64,000 nucleotides of DNA from Sorex araneus. Taxonomy: Eukaryota > Chordata > Mammalia > Eulipotyphla > Soricidae. Shown in pieces: positions 36,755 through 49,419 of the stretch. The DNA lies in NCBI RefSeq assembly GCF_027595985.1, contig NC_073302.1, forward strand, positions 13,396,311 through 13,460,310. Direction: 5' to 3'. Position 1 is the stretch's first letter. Each line of letters opens with the position of its first letter. The position numbers and the translations under genes were made by a program. Below the pieces are notes generated by a model. It did not search any database and was not told the origin of the DNA. It saw only the letters and a list, made by a program, of their open reading frames with translations.

Positions 36755-37124
36755 GGTTTTTTGTTTGTTTGTTTGATTTGGGTGATGCATACCCAACTAT
36801 GTTTTTTGTTTTTGTGTGTTTTTTTTTGCTTTTTGGGTCACACCTGGCAATGCACAGGGGTCACTCCTGGCTCTGCACTCAGGAATCACCCCTGGCGGTG
36901 CTCAGGGGACCATATGGGATGCTGGGATTAGAACCCGGGTCGGCCGTGTGCAAGGCAAACGCCCTACCCGCTGTGCTATCGCTCCAGCCCCTATGTTTAA
37001 GGATTAAACTTAAACTGTGTTTAAGGTACTTGGGGGGATGCCATACTCAGTGCTAAGGATAAACTTAGCAGGCTTGGCCTTGTGCAAAGCAAGCATCTTA
37101 CCCACTATACTATCTCTCTGGCCC
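36755..37124 (-). mobile_element. Older type A SINE split by a younger one
   Basis: The pieces 36755-36800 and 36999-37124 (ending CTATACTATCTCTCTGGCCC) form one diverged antisense copy around the younger insert. Confidence 0.6.
36820..36990 (-). mobile_element. Type A SINE, young, nested
   Basis: Near-consensus antisense copy (TTTTTTTTGCTTTTTGGGTC ... TGTGCTATCGCTCCAGCCC). A short duplication CTATGTTT flanks it. Confidence 0.93.
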
Positions 37125-37885
37125 TTGTGTTGACTTTTTGACACATCCTATTAGCATACTGATGGTTTAGGAGATGCAAAACTCTATTCTAGGTGAATAG
37201 AGAATGAAAAGAGAAATAATGGCTTGGAGTTTATGTTGTAAAAAGTAACATAATCACAGCTCAGGGTAGAGAGTGATCAGATGTAGAGAACCTGCGAGCT
37301 TAGCGTTTGGAAGATCGTTTCCTCCTGGGACGTCGAGAAAAGTCTTCACAGAGAAGGAGGCACTTGAATAGGCCCTTGAAGAGTGAAGACGTGCCTGTGT
37401 CTTCAAGTGTCCTCAGGTAGAGCGAATGGGAGACTGGAGCCAAACACTGAGCCAGGGTCCTGCTGGTCCAAGCTGGCAGACGTGCATGTTTCAATTCAAA
37501 CATAGCTTGAATTCAGACTCCAAACTCAGGACAGGCAGCACCCGGCTCATAAATCTGATGGTTTCAGAGCTCACAAATTCTGAAGGAGAGACTAATACGC
37601 AAATATATGTAGTGTAACATCACAGATCTGTGCACAGTGACTGCACCAAGAATAAACAGTGAGACTGCTTGGAGTGAGGTATGCCAGAAAGGCTTCAGAG
37701 AGGGAGGGCGTCAAATTTGAGTCTTGTGGAGAAATAATCACTTAGTAGTTGAACAGAGGAGGGGCAAGTGCAATAGAGCAAGATGAACAGAGGCACAGGA
37801 ACACATCATCAGTGTTTAGTAACCTACTTGAGACCATGCTATCAAGTTGGATCGCAAATGGTAAGTTAAAAACCATTAGGTGAGG

Positions 37886-38063
37886 AGGCTGGAGCAGTGG
37901 TGCAGCGGGTAGGGTGCTTGCCTTGCATGTGGCCAACCCAGGTTCAATCTCAGGCATCCCACATGGCCCCCCGAGCCCACCATAAGTTATCCCTGAGTGT
38001 ACAGCCAGGAGTAATCCCTGAGCATCATCAGGTATGGCCCAAAACCTCCCGCCCCGAAAAAAA
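37886..38063 (+). mobile_element. Type A SINE
   Basis: Sense copy (GAGGCTGGAGCAGTGGTGCA ... CATCATCAGGTATGGCCC, A-rich end). Confidence 0.83.
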
Positions 38064-38339
38064 TAGGGGGGAGAGTTATTAAAATCTTGTTTGTTCTATC
38101 TCTCGTGACTAAAGTGGAAGGAATAAAAAGAATCACAATCATTTGTATTCTTCTGTAAACATGTTTCTTTCATTCTCTACCTAAATGGATTGTCTGGATG
38201 GTCTCAACTTTATCACAGTAAACTGAAATGTTAGTAAAGTATAATTTACTAGTTTAATTCCATGACTCTTAGGTTGGAGAGGAGACAGGAGGGAGGATTT
38301 GTACCCTTTTGAAAGCTAGTTTTATATTCCCCGTGGTAG

Positions 38340-38684
<345 letters not shown>

Positions 38685-39119
38685 TGAACCTAGAAGTGCA
38701 AATTTCAGGACAGCTACTGTAGCTTTGTAGAGCTCTCCAGTCCCACCAAGGAATTCCAATTTGGAAATAAATTTTGATAGATATTTGCCTAAAGAGGTTT
38801 CCTTCCATTCCTGCTGCTCTCCTGGTACTCCAAGTCAACTTCAGAAATTTGAGGATCAAGACAGAGTCATTGCAGTGTTCCCACATTTTCTCTTCATCTA
38901 TTTTTATTTTCTGTTAATAATTTAAAAGTTCTATCATTTCTTTTTATCCTTTGCTTCCTGTATTCTCATCACTTCCCGTGATCATGAAAGATCTTTTTCA
39001 ATAGGGATTTATAATCCGGTTAGACAGTCCAGCTGAGAAACAAGAGTTCATTCTAGTGTCTATCCTAACCTCCAGCATAAATATTCTTGTGTGGGATGTA
39101 GAAAATGGTAACAATATTC

Positions 39120-39295
39120 ATTTTTTTGTTGTTTTTGGTCCACACCCAGCTGTACTCAGGGTTCACTCCCAGCTCTGCATTCAAGGATTACTCCCAGTGG
39201 GCTCTGGGGACCATATGGGGTGTCCAGGATTGAACCCAGGGGGTTGCCCACATGCAAGGCAAGCACCCTGTGCATTGTACTATTGCTCTGGTCCC
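39120..39295 (-). mobile_element. Type A SINE
   Basis: Antisense copy (TTTTGGTCCACACCCAGCTG ... CTATTGCTCTGGTCCC) flanked by CAATATTC. Confidence 0.83.
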
Positions 39296-39534
39296 AATAT
39301 TCCTTTAAATTTCTTAAAGAAAAAGTTATTTCTATAGGAAAGTGCTTCATACAGAGAATCTCAATAAGAGTTTAGGTAACAAATTAGTGGTTATACATTC
39401 AGGATGAGTTAGGGATTCAGGCTTTATTAGATCTTAGAAAGATTAGTCCATGACGTACAAATCACTGATGCTTTGAACGCTGCAGAGTACCAGGCTGGTG
39501 GGCACTTATACTGTGGCAGATGTCATCCTCCTGT

Positions 39535-39605
39535 CCCTTGCTCTCTCCCTCTTTCCCTCCCTCTGTTCTTTTTTCCCTTCCTCCCTTCTATCCTCCTTCC
39601 TTTCC
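39535..39605 (+). repeat. CT-rich low-complexity tract at a SINE tail
   Basis: TCCC/TTCC-rich pyrimidine run joined to an antisense type A SINE, as at 2.8-3.1 kb. Confidence 0.85.
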
Positions 39606-39709
39606 CACACCCAGCACTGCTCACGGCTTACTCCTGGCCCTGCACTATGGGATCGAAGTTGGAATGACCACATGCAAGGCGAAAGTACCCTGTATTCTGG
39701 CTCCAGCCC
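39606..39709 (-). mobile_element. Type A SINE, shortened
   Basis: CACACCCAGCACTGCTCACG to TTCTGGCTCCAGCCC with about 40 bp missing. Confidence 0.68.
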
Positions 39710-39954
39710 TATTCTCTTGATATCTTAATTCAGTTGTGATCAGTTGAAAGATTCCGTTTAAATCAATCACTAGCCGACATAGCCAGTCACTTGTTTGTTC
39801 TCTTGCCCTTTGGAGGACCAGCTTGTCAACATGCAACTGAAAGTCCTGGGAAGGCTTTTCTACTTATTAGATAATATTAAAAAAATGTCTCTTTTTAGCA
39901 TAATCTATGTGGCTAACTCTGGTGATAAATCACGTTAATAGCCATCATTTTAAT

Positions 39955-40140
39955 TGAGTAGCTATAGTGTGCTAAGCACTGTAAATGTAAATAAAATGGG
40001 CCAGCACTTGGTTCCCAGACTGGTGATTTGAAAACACACTCCCTTATTCAATGTTTCCCAAGAACACTGCCAGATGATATTATTATTCCCATTTTCAAGA
40101 AGAACATCAATTTTTAAAAGGATTGGCTCAATTATTTCTA
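39955..40140 (-). mobile_element. MIR-like fossil
   Basis: GTGTGCTAAGCACTGTAAAT and TATTATTCCCATTTTCAAGA follow the antisense MIR order. Confidence 0.45.
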
Positions 40141-40790
40141 GCTATAACATTTCTTTTTTTTTTTCTAGCTATAACATTTCTACTTGAATTCTAAAATCTT
40201 CTCTATTTCCACTGAGGTATACTGCAGTAGAAATACAAAATATGATACCTTAGTTATGAAATTGGTATACATAGAGGAAATATAACACAAATGAGGCTAG
40301 AGGAAGGGTGTTTTTTCTTTGACTTACATCAAATTTAAACATTTGAATTATGTTTTCCAAAAGTAACTAGAAATAGTCTTTCTAATTTATTTTTGTCTCC
40401 TTGGAAGAGAATTTATCCCTATGAAATGCCATCAGATATATTGAACTTAGTTTACATGATTGTCCCTTATCCCTGTAACTTTTAACCAAAGATTTTATCC
40501 AGTTGTGACATTGTTACTACCTTCACAAGAATTTGTATGAAATCCCTTCAAGAGTCAATAGTGGAAAATTCCAATATTAGAAATTTCCCAAAGATATATA
40601 TGAATATTATACATTTTGGAGAACAGCCATGGATGGAATAATCTAGCTTTTCAGACTTGATTCTTTTCACTCTAGTTCTTTAAAAATTATTTTTAACTTG
40701 TCTTACCTTAAAGCAGGATATCATGTCAACATCCCATATCAACTTCCACTCCCATGTGTATTTCTTTTATTGTTTCTCAAAACTAGATGA

Positions 40791-41282
<492 letters not shown>

Positions 41283-41754
41283 GGGGCTAGAACTGTTCTC
41301 CCAGATTGTCAGATCTTAGTCTCACTAAGACAGCGTTGGCGCTCGGGTCGAATTTGCGGAGTGAGCAAAGGCATATATAGTGCACCTGCAATTTTCAGGT
41401 ACAGATTTGTAATGCACTTAGCCTGATTACTCTAGTTGTCCCCTGAAGACCCGGAGCATTCACTGTCAACAAGGACTTAAACTAAAGTATATTTTTGTAT
41501 CAAACCACTTGGGATGTGCTAGAAAGGCCGAACCCTCTAGTGTAGTCCAAACCCACTTTGACCTCCAGATAGATTCCCGGGAAAGTATTCATCAAGCCAG
41601 CGATTAACAGGATCATGGATGTGGATGGGAAAAAAGACTTCCGGAAGACTTCATCTCCATTCCTGAAACTATTTTTAGAAGGAGGTTCAGGAGTGATACT
41701 CATTCATTGTACGAAAGGAATATCATGAAGGAAAAGATGTCCGGTCTGTGTCAC

Positions 41755-41760
41755 AATAAA
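41755..41760 (+). terminator. MEGF9: Possible proximal polyadenylation signal for MEGF9
   Basis: An AATAAA lies about 470 bases after the stop codon, inside a small inverted repeat (CAATAA...TTATTG). Downstream sequence is not strongly GU-rich, so use is uncertain. Confidence 0.25.
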
Positions 41761-43109
41761 CAATCCTTATTGTTTCCAAGACAGGGACAGAAAGTTCCAC
41801 GATTTTCAGAAGGGCTCGATTTCTCCTTCCAGAGTTTCTGCTCAATTATAGGATTAAAACACACGATAAGCGCCTGAGAGTAGAGACAGGAAAACAACAT
41901 CGGGAACAGGAAGCTGATGGACCTCCACAGGGTCTCAAGTGTAAATGATAAATTGTCAAAAAGTGAGGACCATTACTCCTGCCTCCAGATAAACAAGCTG
42001 TATATAATTAATGTAGCATATCTGGTCAATATTGTATTTGTATCTATTTGTAAAAAAAATCATGTCATATTTTATCATCTAGAATGTATTTGTACAGCAG
42101 TTAATAGCGTTGTAAAAAACATATACAGGGGTTGGTTAAAATACTGTAAAATAGATGGCAATATTGCTAGAGCTGGGACTCTGGTAAGCAACGGTCATTT
42201 TTAGTCCCTGTCTGGACATAGTTGAAATTTATAAGAGGTTGAATGTTTCTAATTGTTCTTGCCCTTTCTCAACAGTAAAGTTATATGTTCTTTGACTTCC
42301 TATAGATTCAAGCAATAGATTTTTATGTCGGTGATTATTCAGGTGGGACCCAGGCTGCACTCTCCAAACTACTCATCTAATTAGACATTAGCCCCTCTGT
42401 GTATTTTACCTAGTTTAATGTAGAGCATATCTTCATTAAAAAGTTTTTAATGTAAAATATAGTCTTCCAAAGGAATGACAGATGTTTTCATTTCAGAAGC
42501 AAAGCTATCACATCACTTGGGATCCCGTCTTTTCATGTCTGTGAAATATTTCTATTCCTCCCCTTCCCGCCAGTATGCCTCCTTCATTTGGACATAGTCT
42601 GTCATTCGTTTCCAGATGTGAACCGCCTCTTCACACTTCTCTATCATTTTCTCCTCCTCTAAGAGAGTTGCTCTGTAGTGGGCGGGTCTAGTGAGTCCTT
42701 CATTCTAGATGCAGCTTTTCCTACAGGTCCTCTACTGTGGCTCTCAGCTCTTATCATATTGATATTGACAGATTATAAATTTAAAAAGTCAGCAGATACA
42801 GAAATATCAAGTACAGATATTAGGAGGAATAGAAAACTGTCAAGTAAGTTGACAACTCTGCCCTAACTTCCCCAGAGGAAGAAAAACCCCTTCCGGTTAT
42901 CACTTTGTAGGAGACCCTTAAGTTCTTTTCAGGGCGCGGAGGTATCCCCTGCTCTGGAGAATGTGCAGACAGGTAATGTACTGCTGGTGATGTCGGGGGC
43001 GCGTGAGAAGAGAGATGACATCTCATTAAGCAATGTTAAAAATCAGTTATTATGACTACAACCCTTTGCAGTTTCAGGGTACCTTTCCAGATGTGTATCT
43101 GTTGTCTTT

Positions 43110-43240
43110 CAACAATGGTCCCCCTAGGATATAGTCTAGATGTGACTGAGAGCTGATGTGAAATGCCGGTTCAAGGCCACACAACTTATTGTTATTAGAC
43201 TGGGAATCAATCGGGACTCCTAACTCTGAAATTCTGTCCT
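43110..43240 (-). mobile_element. MIR-like fossil in the 3' UTR
   Basis: CAAGGCCACACAACTTATTG and GACTGGGAATCAATCGGGAC fit antisense MIR. Confidence 0.35.
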
Positions 43241-44618
43241 TTCAATTCCTTACGTGTCCACACAATTCCTTATGTGCTGCTAACGCGGACCTCGCCTGGC
43301 CAGGGGCACCAGAGGGCTGGGAGGAAAAATCCCAGCTGAGAATATTTCTGATTTTCTGAAGTCCCAGGTGCGATCAGGGGGTTCACACAGCCAGGAAGGA
43401 CTTTGTGGAAAGAGTACAGGAGGTTTGCTAGCGGAAGCCAATGTGGGCGCTAAGAAAACGACTAGCCTGAGCTTCACTAAAGTGAACTAATCCTTCCAGG
43501 CTGGAAGGGAAACCCTGCTTTCCCCACCGGCTGTTACATCGGCCTCAGCATGCAGGGGCTGTGCAAAGTGTCAGACCTGCCTCTCTCCCATTTACCCGCC
43601 TTTCAGAGCCAGAGGTTGAGGTCAGTGAGAAGTAAATATTTGCTCAATACAAATGAACCCAACAGCGAAAGGAGTTTTTGTCATGGGGGGTGTGGAGGGA
43701 GGTCTGAGCGCACAACCACATCTTCTCAATTCTGGCCGTGCCGAGGGGCGTCCTTCTGCCTTTCGCGCCCGCAGACTGTGCCCGTCCTGCTCCTGGTCAA
43801 CGGGCAGTGGCTGAGCAGAGGTTTGCAGCCTTCCTACACCTCACACTGGCACCAGTCTGTGGCTATGTGGTCGAAGACCACCGATGTCGAACTTCCTGGA
43901 AGCAGACTTTAAAAGGCACTGCAGCAATTGAATCACAAAGAACCTTTACCTTTGAATCTTTATTAAATGCTTCTAGGTCACATTTTCCGTGTTTCCCAAT
44001 TGGGGAAAAAAAATCAAGTTAAAAAAGACTAATTTGAAAGAATGTTCTATTGTGTCTTCTGCTTTTTGCTGGTGGAAATCATTCTGTTCTCATTCAGGAA
44101 GTGGTTGTGGTTTACCACCAAAATCAGACTGGGAAACAAGTCCAGGATAAGTTACATGATACTCATTCCTGTAAAGGCATGGATCCCTAGGACCCCAACG
44201 GTTTATCTGCAGGCCTCATACTGGAAGAAGTTTTGTTTAAGGATTAGAAATGTGTTTATTTTCAAATGAGATAGGACCGTGTGAATATTACCGATAGATG
44301 ACAGCTACTGTTGTTGCGGTACTTTTATTCTCATTAGCTCGTTATAGTAAGCCCTCATCCATTTCTGACAGGGGTCCTAGGTAATTGTTAATCATATCTC
44401 TGTTCCCTTATTTCCCCACTACCCTCCAGCTCCCAAAGGTCACTTGCTAGTGGAATTTCTCCAGCTGTAGAGAAGAAGAATAATATAAAACTAAACCTCA
44501 CTTGTACTAAGGTCCTATGGACTTAATGTATTAATCTTAGGGATACCTGAAATTTAGGAGAATATGCAGATGATGACATTGTTCAATGAAAAAGAGAACA
44601 GCAGACATGGGGTGAGGG

Positions 44619-44651
<33 letters not shown>

Positions 44652-44704
44652 ACATATATATACGTGTGTGTGTGTGTGTGGTGTATGTGTGTGTGTGTGT
44701 GTAT
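44619..44704 (+). repeat. TA/TATG/TG compound microsatellite
   Basis: TA units, then TATG units, then TG units with one GTGTATG interruption, inside the proposed 3' UTR. Confidence 0.95.
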
Positions 44705-45024
44705 GAAATCTCATGGCTACTGTCTAGCCCTTATCCTCCCAGGAACATCAGTCATTGATTCTCGCTGACCCGCCTAGTTCACAGTGGTCAGCTGAGTGCT
44801 TTGAGGACACTTGGCCCAGCCCACACCATCTTGGAGGCAAAGAGCTGAAACAGCAGGACTTCTCTTACAGCTTTGTTTGGAACTGGGTTTCGTGATCGTT
44901 CGCTGTGGCCTGATATTTTTCACAGACACGCAGTGAGCGTAATATGTGGCACAACCATTCCCTGCTTGTATTTTGCGTATGTACATAAGAGTTGTGTTAT
45001 ATACATGAACCCCAGAAATAAAAG

Positions 45025-45185
45025 TCTGGGGAGTCAGAATGTTTGCCTTGCATACGGCAGACTACCAGATTTGATCCCGGCACCCCAGATGATTCCCCAA
45101 GTCCCGCCAGAAGTGACCCCTGAGCACAGAGCCAGACGGCGGGCCTGAGCATTGCCCGGTGTGGCCCCCAAACATCTAAACAAAC
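45025..45185 (+). mobile_element. Type A SINE in the MEGF9 3' UTR
   Basis: Sense copy (GTCTGGGGAGTCAGAATGTT ... CATTGCCCGGTGTGGCCCC, A-rich end). It would be transcribed in sense orientation with the mRNA. Confidence 0.75.
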
Positions 45186-45545
45186 AAAGCTTGGAGAAGT
45201 AAACAGCAACTCAGTGTGTCCTACTAGGGCAAGGAAAGAAGTTTGGCCTCACCCACCAAAAAACCTTCAGTCTATTGAGATGTTCTTGACAGAAAGGAGT
45301 TTGGGAGCTAAAGTGAATTCAGTGTGTGCAGGGGAATAATGGGAGATTAAAGCAAGTTTCTTTCATGAACCCCTCAGCCAAGGGGGCAAAAAGGAGGAAG
45401 AACACACTGATTCATTCAGAGACGCCAAGTAATATCAAAAAGAATAAAGGCTATGGAACATTAAAACGTCAGTGGTTGAATGATGCCTTTTTAAAGGCAG
45501 TTGGGAATCTTTCTTACTTTTTACTTATGCAGTTGTAATAATAGA

Positions 45546-45548
<3 letters not shown>

Positions 45549-45620
<72 letters not shown>
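45549..45620 (+). repeat. (GA)n microsatellite
   Basis: About 34 GA units, pure purine on the + strand, in the proposed 3' UTR. Confidence 0.97.
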
Positions 45621-45891
45621 TCCCAGGGCTTCCAATCTCATCCGAAAGTGGAATGATTTAAAGTTTTCATGCTGCACTCAAACACTCTGTAACACATTAA
45701 ATGTCAGCCCAAGCAATTAGGGAATGTTTCTGAAACATTAAACTTGCATTTATGTCACTAAAATTCTAACATAAATTTTAAAAGCATATCTCAGATGTAC
45801 GCTGTACTAGGCTTCATGATGCATTTCTAATTTGTGTATGATTTGAATATATGAAAGAATTTATACGAGAGTGTTATTTAAAATTATTAAA

Positions 45892-45897
45892 AATAAA
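45892..45897 (+). terminator. MEGF9: Candidate polyadenylation signal for MEGF9 long 3' UTR
   Basis: An exact AATAAA is followed about 30-60 bases later by a U/GU-rich stretch (TTGTTTTACTTTTCAGTGTG), the usual downstream element. It lies about 4.6 kb after the stop codon. Other AATAAA hexamers exist in the region, so this choice rests on expected UTR length and downstream context only. Confidence 0.45.
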
Positions 45898-46989
45898 TGT
45901 ATATAATTTGTACCTATTGTAGATTTATTGTTTTACTTTTCAGTGTGCTCTGAGTTTCTGGAAATATTTTAATACACATCATGGATCATTTATTTTCAAA
46001 CCACTTCATGAAGACCTTTGAAACCTTCATTTATTGGCCAGGCTTTGAATTTTAAGGAATTCCTTTAAAGTGTGTTTTCCACACAGGCAGAAAATAAGGC
46101 CACATAAAGAATATCCCCTTTCTTTGAACAAAACAAACCCAAAACAACCCTACCAAGTAAAATGCATATATATAAACATATTTTCTTATTTGTGCTTTTG
46201 GCTATTTGTTTATAAAATCTATTGGAGCTTCCATGAAAATTTCTCAGAAAAACCTTGCTCCTTTTGGATTTCTTTTTCATTCATGTAAAAAAAATCATTC
46301 TTTAGTGTAATGGAAATAGAATCATTGTGTTTATTAGATAAATTGTAAAGGTACATCTTTTAAAATTATTTTGAAATAGCCTTGAAGATTCCCCGTTTTG
46401 ACAAAGCTAAATGCTGTTACTTTGAAAAAGAAGAAAAGTAATTCTGCCTTTTCTTTGTGAAGAGAGTGTCATAAACTATTTGATTTCTTTATTCGACTTC
46501 AGTTGGTATTTAAACCTTAACATTTCAGTTTTTCCTTCTTAATATCAAAGTTTTGTTACTTTATAATCACTACATACGTACATGAAGTTCTGTGATATGT
46601 ATGAACTGGAGATTATTTTAAGAACACAAAATGAACATGTCTAGTCAAATAAAACATTCAAAAGAAAGTAACTATATATACAAACAGCAGACCAGAAGGA
46701 AATAATGTCAGAAACACCACTTCTATAGTTTCATATTCAGACATCTACTGAAGGTTTATTGTATAAAGACATTGACTAGGTCCATTATTAAAAATTGGTT
46801 GTATTTATTTTTAGAGTATATGATGCAAGTTTAAAATTATTCTATATGCACTACTATAATTAAATCTATAGCTTCAAAGTGACAACTGGGCTTAGTTACA
46901 TTTTAAAATTAGTACAAATTCAAGACATGCTTTTTTTTTGAGATAATAGAATTAGCGACGTGTTAATAGGGTAAAACAACATCGTAAGC

Positions 46990-47073
46990 AGCACTGTAGC
47001 ACTGTCATCCCATTGTTCATCAATTTGCTTGAGCGGGCACCAGTAACGTCTCCATTGTGAGACTTGTTACTGG
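46990..47073 (-). mobile_element. Type B SINE 3' part
   Basis: CAGCACTGTAGCACTGTCAT to GAGACTTGTTACTGG; the rest of type B is replaced by a type A copy. Confidence 0.88.
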
Positions 47074-47237
47074 TTTTTTTTTTTTTTTTTTGCTTTTTGG
47101 GTCACACCTGGCGATGCACAGGGGTTACTCCTGGCTCTGCACTCAGGAATTACCCCTGGCCGTGCTCAGGGGACCATATGGGATGCTGGGATTTGAACCC
47201 GGGTCGGCCGCGTGCAAGGCAAACGCCCTACCCACTG
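47074..47237 (-). mobile_element. Type A SINE joined to a type B tail
   Basis: A near-consensus antisense copy with a long T run directly abuts the type B piece. It stops at CCCACTG without the last head bases and is not followed by the remaining type B sequence. Confidence 0.9.
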
Positions 47238-47252
47238 TTTAAAAATAACAGT

Positions 47253-47410
47253 TTTGGGGAATGAGAGAAAGTACATGAGTGAAGGTGCTTGCCCTGTAAG
47301 CAGCCAACCCCAACCTCGATCCCTGGCACCCCTGATGGTCTCCCAAACTCCCTGAGCACAGACCAGGAGTTAGCTCTGAGTACAGCTAGATATGGCCCCA
47401 AAACAAAGAC
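47253..47410 (+). mobile_element. Type A SINE, diverged
   Basis: Sense order (GGGGAATGAGAGAAAGTACA ... CAGCTAGATATGGCCCC). Confidence 0.7.
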
Positions 47411-47841
47411 CTGTATTTTTACCTGTTTTTTAGTTTATCAAGGCAATTTTATTTAAAAAATATTGCAGCAATCATTGTAATCACAGGCTTCCTAACACTT
47501 TGGCTCACAGAATGAAAGCAATGAAATAATGTTGCATTTAACATGTATTGTTTAGTCATATTAATACATAGGTTTTAAACCTGGTTGAATATTGGACTTC
47601 AAACAGTTGCAGAAAAAAACAAGCCAAATATTTTGGATCCAATGAAGCATAGGTTTGGGTAATAAAGGAAGAGGGAGGCGATCTTCTTTAGTTTCCTTTG
47701 TGTGGTTTCGTTTGTGTGGTCAAACCAGGTGATATTTGCCAATATTTTCTTAATCTCTTAGCCTCCCACAAAATGTCTCTGCCCTCCCCTGTACTAACTA
47801 CTATTTTAAGTTGATTGTATTAAACTTAGGTATGATTCCCT

Positions 47842-48124
47842 AGGGCTGGAGCGATAGCACTGGATAGCACTGGAGCGATAGCACAGTGGTAGGGTGTTTG
47901 CCTTGCACGTGGTCAACCGGGGTTCGATTCCTCCGTCCCTCTCAGAGAGCCCGGCAAGCTACCAAGAATCTCCCGCCCACACGGCAGAGCCTGGCAAGCT
48001 CCCCGTGGCATATTCCAAATGCCAAAAACAGTAACAGCAAGTCTCACAGTGGAGACGTTACTGGTGCCCGCTCGAGCAAATCGATGAATAACGCTATTCA
48101 TTGACAGTGCTACAATGCTATAGT
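47842..48124 (+). mobile_element. Type B SINE with duplicated head start
   Basis: Sense copy. The 5' end carries two or three partial copies of GGAGCGATAGCAC (47846-47885) before the full head. The tail is GACAGTGCTACAATGCTA. Confidence 0.92.
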
Positions 48125-48329
48125 GCATAATTCCCTAATTTTTGCCAGTATACCTGATCTTTGTCCTTTTGTAGGAGTTCCCTCTGTAACGTTCTTGAGA
48201 ATGCTTATTCACATCTTGCCATCCCTTAAGATAAGAAACTTAATCCTCTCCACATTCCCTAACAAACTTGTCAGGCAAAGGTTCTATGGCTTTCTCTTTA
48301 CTCATTGTTGAGTACATACTCAGTTTTTT

Positions 48330-48426
48330 CTCTAGTAGACTTTGTGTTTCTTGAAGTCAGCAACAAGTATGCTGTATCTAGTATCTGCACAGTGCCACAG
48401 CACATTCTAAATGCTTAGTAAATGGT
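48330..48426 (+). mobile_element. L2 fossil interrupted by a type B SINE
   Basis: TTTCTTGAAGTCAGCAACAA and CTAAATGCTTAGTAAATG are the L2 3' end. The L2 continues after 48667 (GTAAATGGTGGTTATTG). Confidence 0.45.
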
Positions 48427-48427
48427 G

Positions 48428-48666
48428 CAGTAGCACAGCGGGTAGGGTGTTTGCTTTGCTCTCAGTCAACCCGGATTCGATTCCTCCGCCCCTCTTGGAG
48501 AGCCTGGCAAGCTACCAAGAGTATCTCGCCTGCACGGCAGAGCCTGGCAAGCTCCCCGTCGCGTATTTGATATGCTAAAAACAGTAACAACAAGTCTCAC
48601 AATGGAGGCGTTACTGGTGCCCGCTCGAGCAAATCGATGAGCAACGGGACTACAGTGCTACAGTGC
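48428..48666 (+). mobile_element. Type B SINE, young
   Basis: Sense copy with a complete body and tail CTACAGTGCTACAGTGC. It is flanked by TAGTAAAATGGT / TAGTAAATGGT inside an L2 fossil. Confidence 0.94.
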
Positions 48667-48704
48667 TAGTAAATGGTGGTTATTGTTGGTTTCTTTGGGA
48701 GTGG

Positions 48705-48857
48705 GTGGGGTGGGCCCTATGGTGCTCAGGCGCTATATTTCTAGCTATAGGCTCAGCAGTGACCCCTGGTGTGCCTGTGGGATCATATATGGTGCCAGGG
48801 AACAAACTGGGGCCCGCCACATGCAAGCTGAGCTATCTCCTCTACCATCTCTCTGGA
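48705..48857 (-). mobile_element. Type A SINE, diverged
   Basis: GGGCCCTATGGTGCTCAGGC to CATCTCTCTGGATC. A second truncated piece lies at 48883-48942. Confidence 0.55.
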
Positions 48858-49224
48858 TCTGCAATTGGTATTTGTCTATTTAGTTAGTTTTAGGGCCACA
48901 CTGGCAGTGCTCAGGCTTACTGCTAATTGCACTCAGCAATTATTACTTTATTTATTTAAAGGACACAGACTTCTAAAGATCATGCAAAAAGAATGAGATG
49001 AGCTAAATGGCCCTTGTAGCTATTAAAAAATTTAAACTTGTAGTTAACCTCCCACAAGGAAAACTGTGGCTCTAGACAACTCACTGGTGAATTCTATAAA
49101 ATTCTATCTTTTTTCCTAAAAAGAATGCCTATTTTAGATAAACTGTACATACCCAAATGGAAAAGGTGATATTTCCCAACTCATTCTATAGGACCAGTCT
49201 TGCTCTGATAACAAGACAAAGACA

Positions 49225-49277
49225 GTAGCACTGTAGCACTGTCGTCCCATTGTTCATTGATTTGCTTGAGCGGGCAA
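49225..49277 (-). mobile_element. Type B SINE tail fragment
   Basis: GTAGCACTGTAGCACTGTCG to TTGCTTGAGCGGGC; only the last 50 bp. Confidence 0.85.
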
Positions 49278-49419
49278 AAAACCATAGACCAGTATTTTTC
49301 TTTAATAATCTAGACACAAAATTTTCTTAGAAAACTTAAGCAAATTAAATGCAACAATACATTTTTTAAAAGCATATCTTGGTCAGCGAGGGTTTATCCC
49401 ATGCAGGCCAGGTTGTTGT

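Larger units (their letters stand above)
41283..45915 (+). other. MEGF9: MEGF9 3' untranslated region (end inferred)
   Basis: The sequence after the MEGF9 stop is AT-rich and, for the first kilobase, free of recognisable young repeats, as expected for a conserved 3' UTR. Human MEGF9 has a 3' UTR of several kilobases as I recall it, so an end near 45.9 kb is plausible. Further along the UTR carries a MIR-like fossil (43.1 kb), a TA/TG microsatellite (44.6 kb), a sense type A SINE (45.0 kb) and a long GA repeat (45.5 kb). Open frames such as 41917-42204 and 43550-44022 have no recognisable protein similarity and are treated as chance. An earlier AATAAA at 41755-41760 could give a short isoform. 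Confidence 0.6.

Noticed and set aside
41917..42204. 95-codon frame after the MEGF9 stop
   Set aside because: AT-rich 3' UTR, no similarity recognised, no splice or start evidence.
48683..48883. Open frames rich in GLLLALHSGITPG-type peptides, found at many places
   Set aside because: All are six-frame translations of type A SINEs, which is why the same peptides recur.
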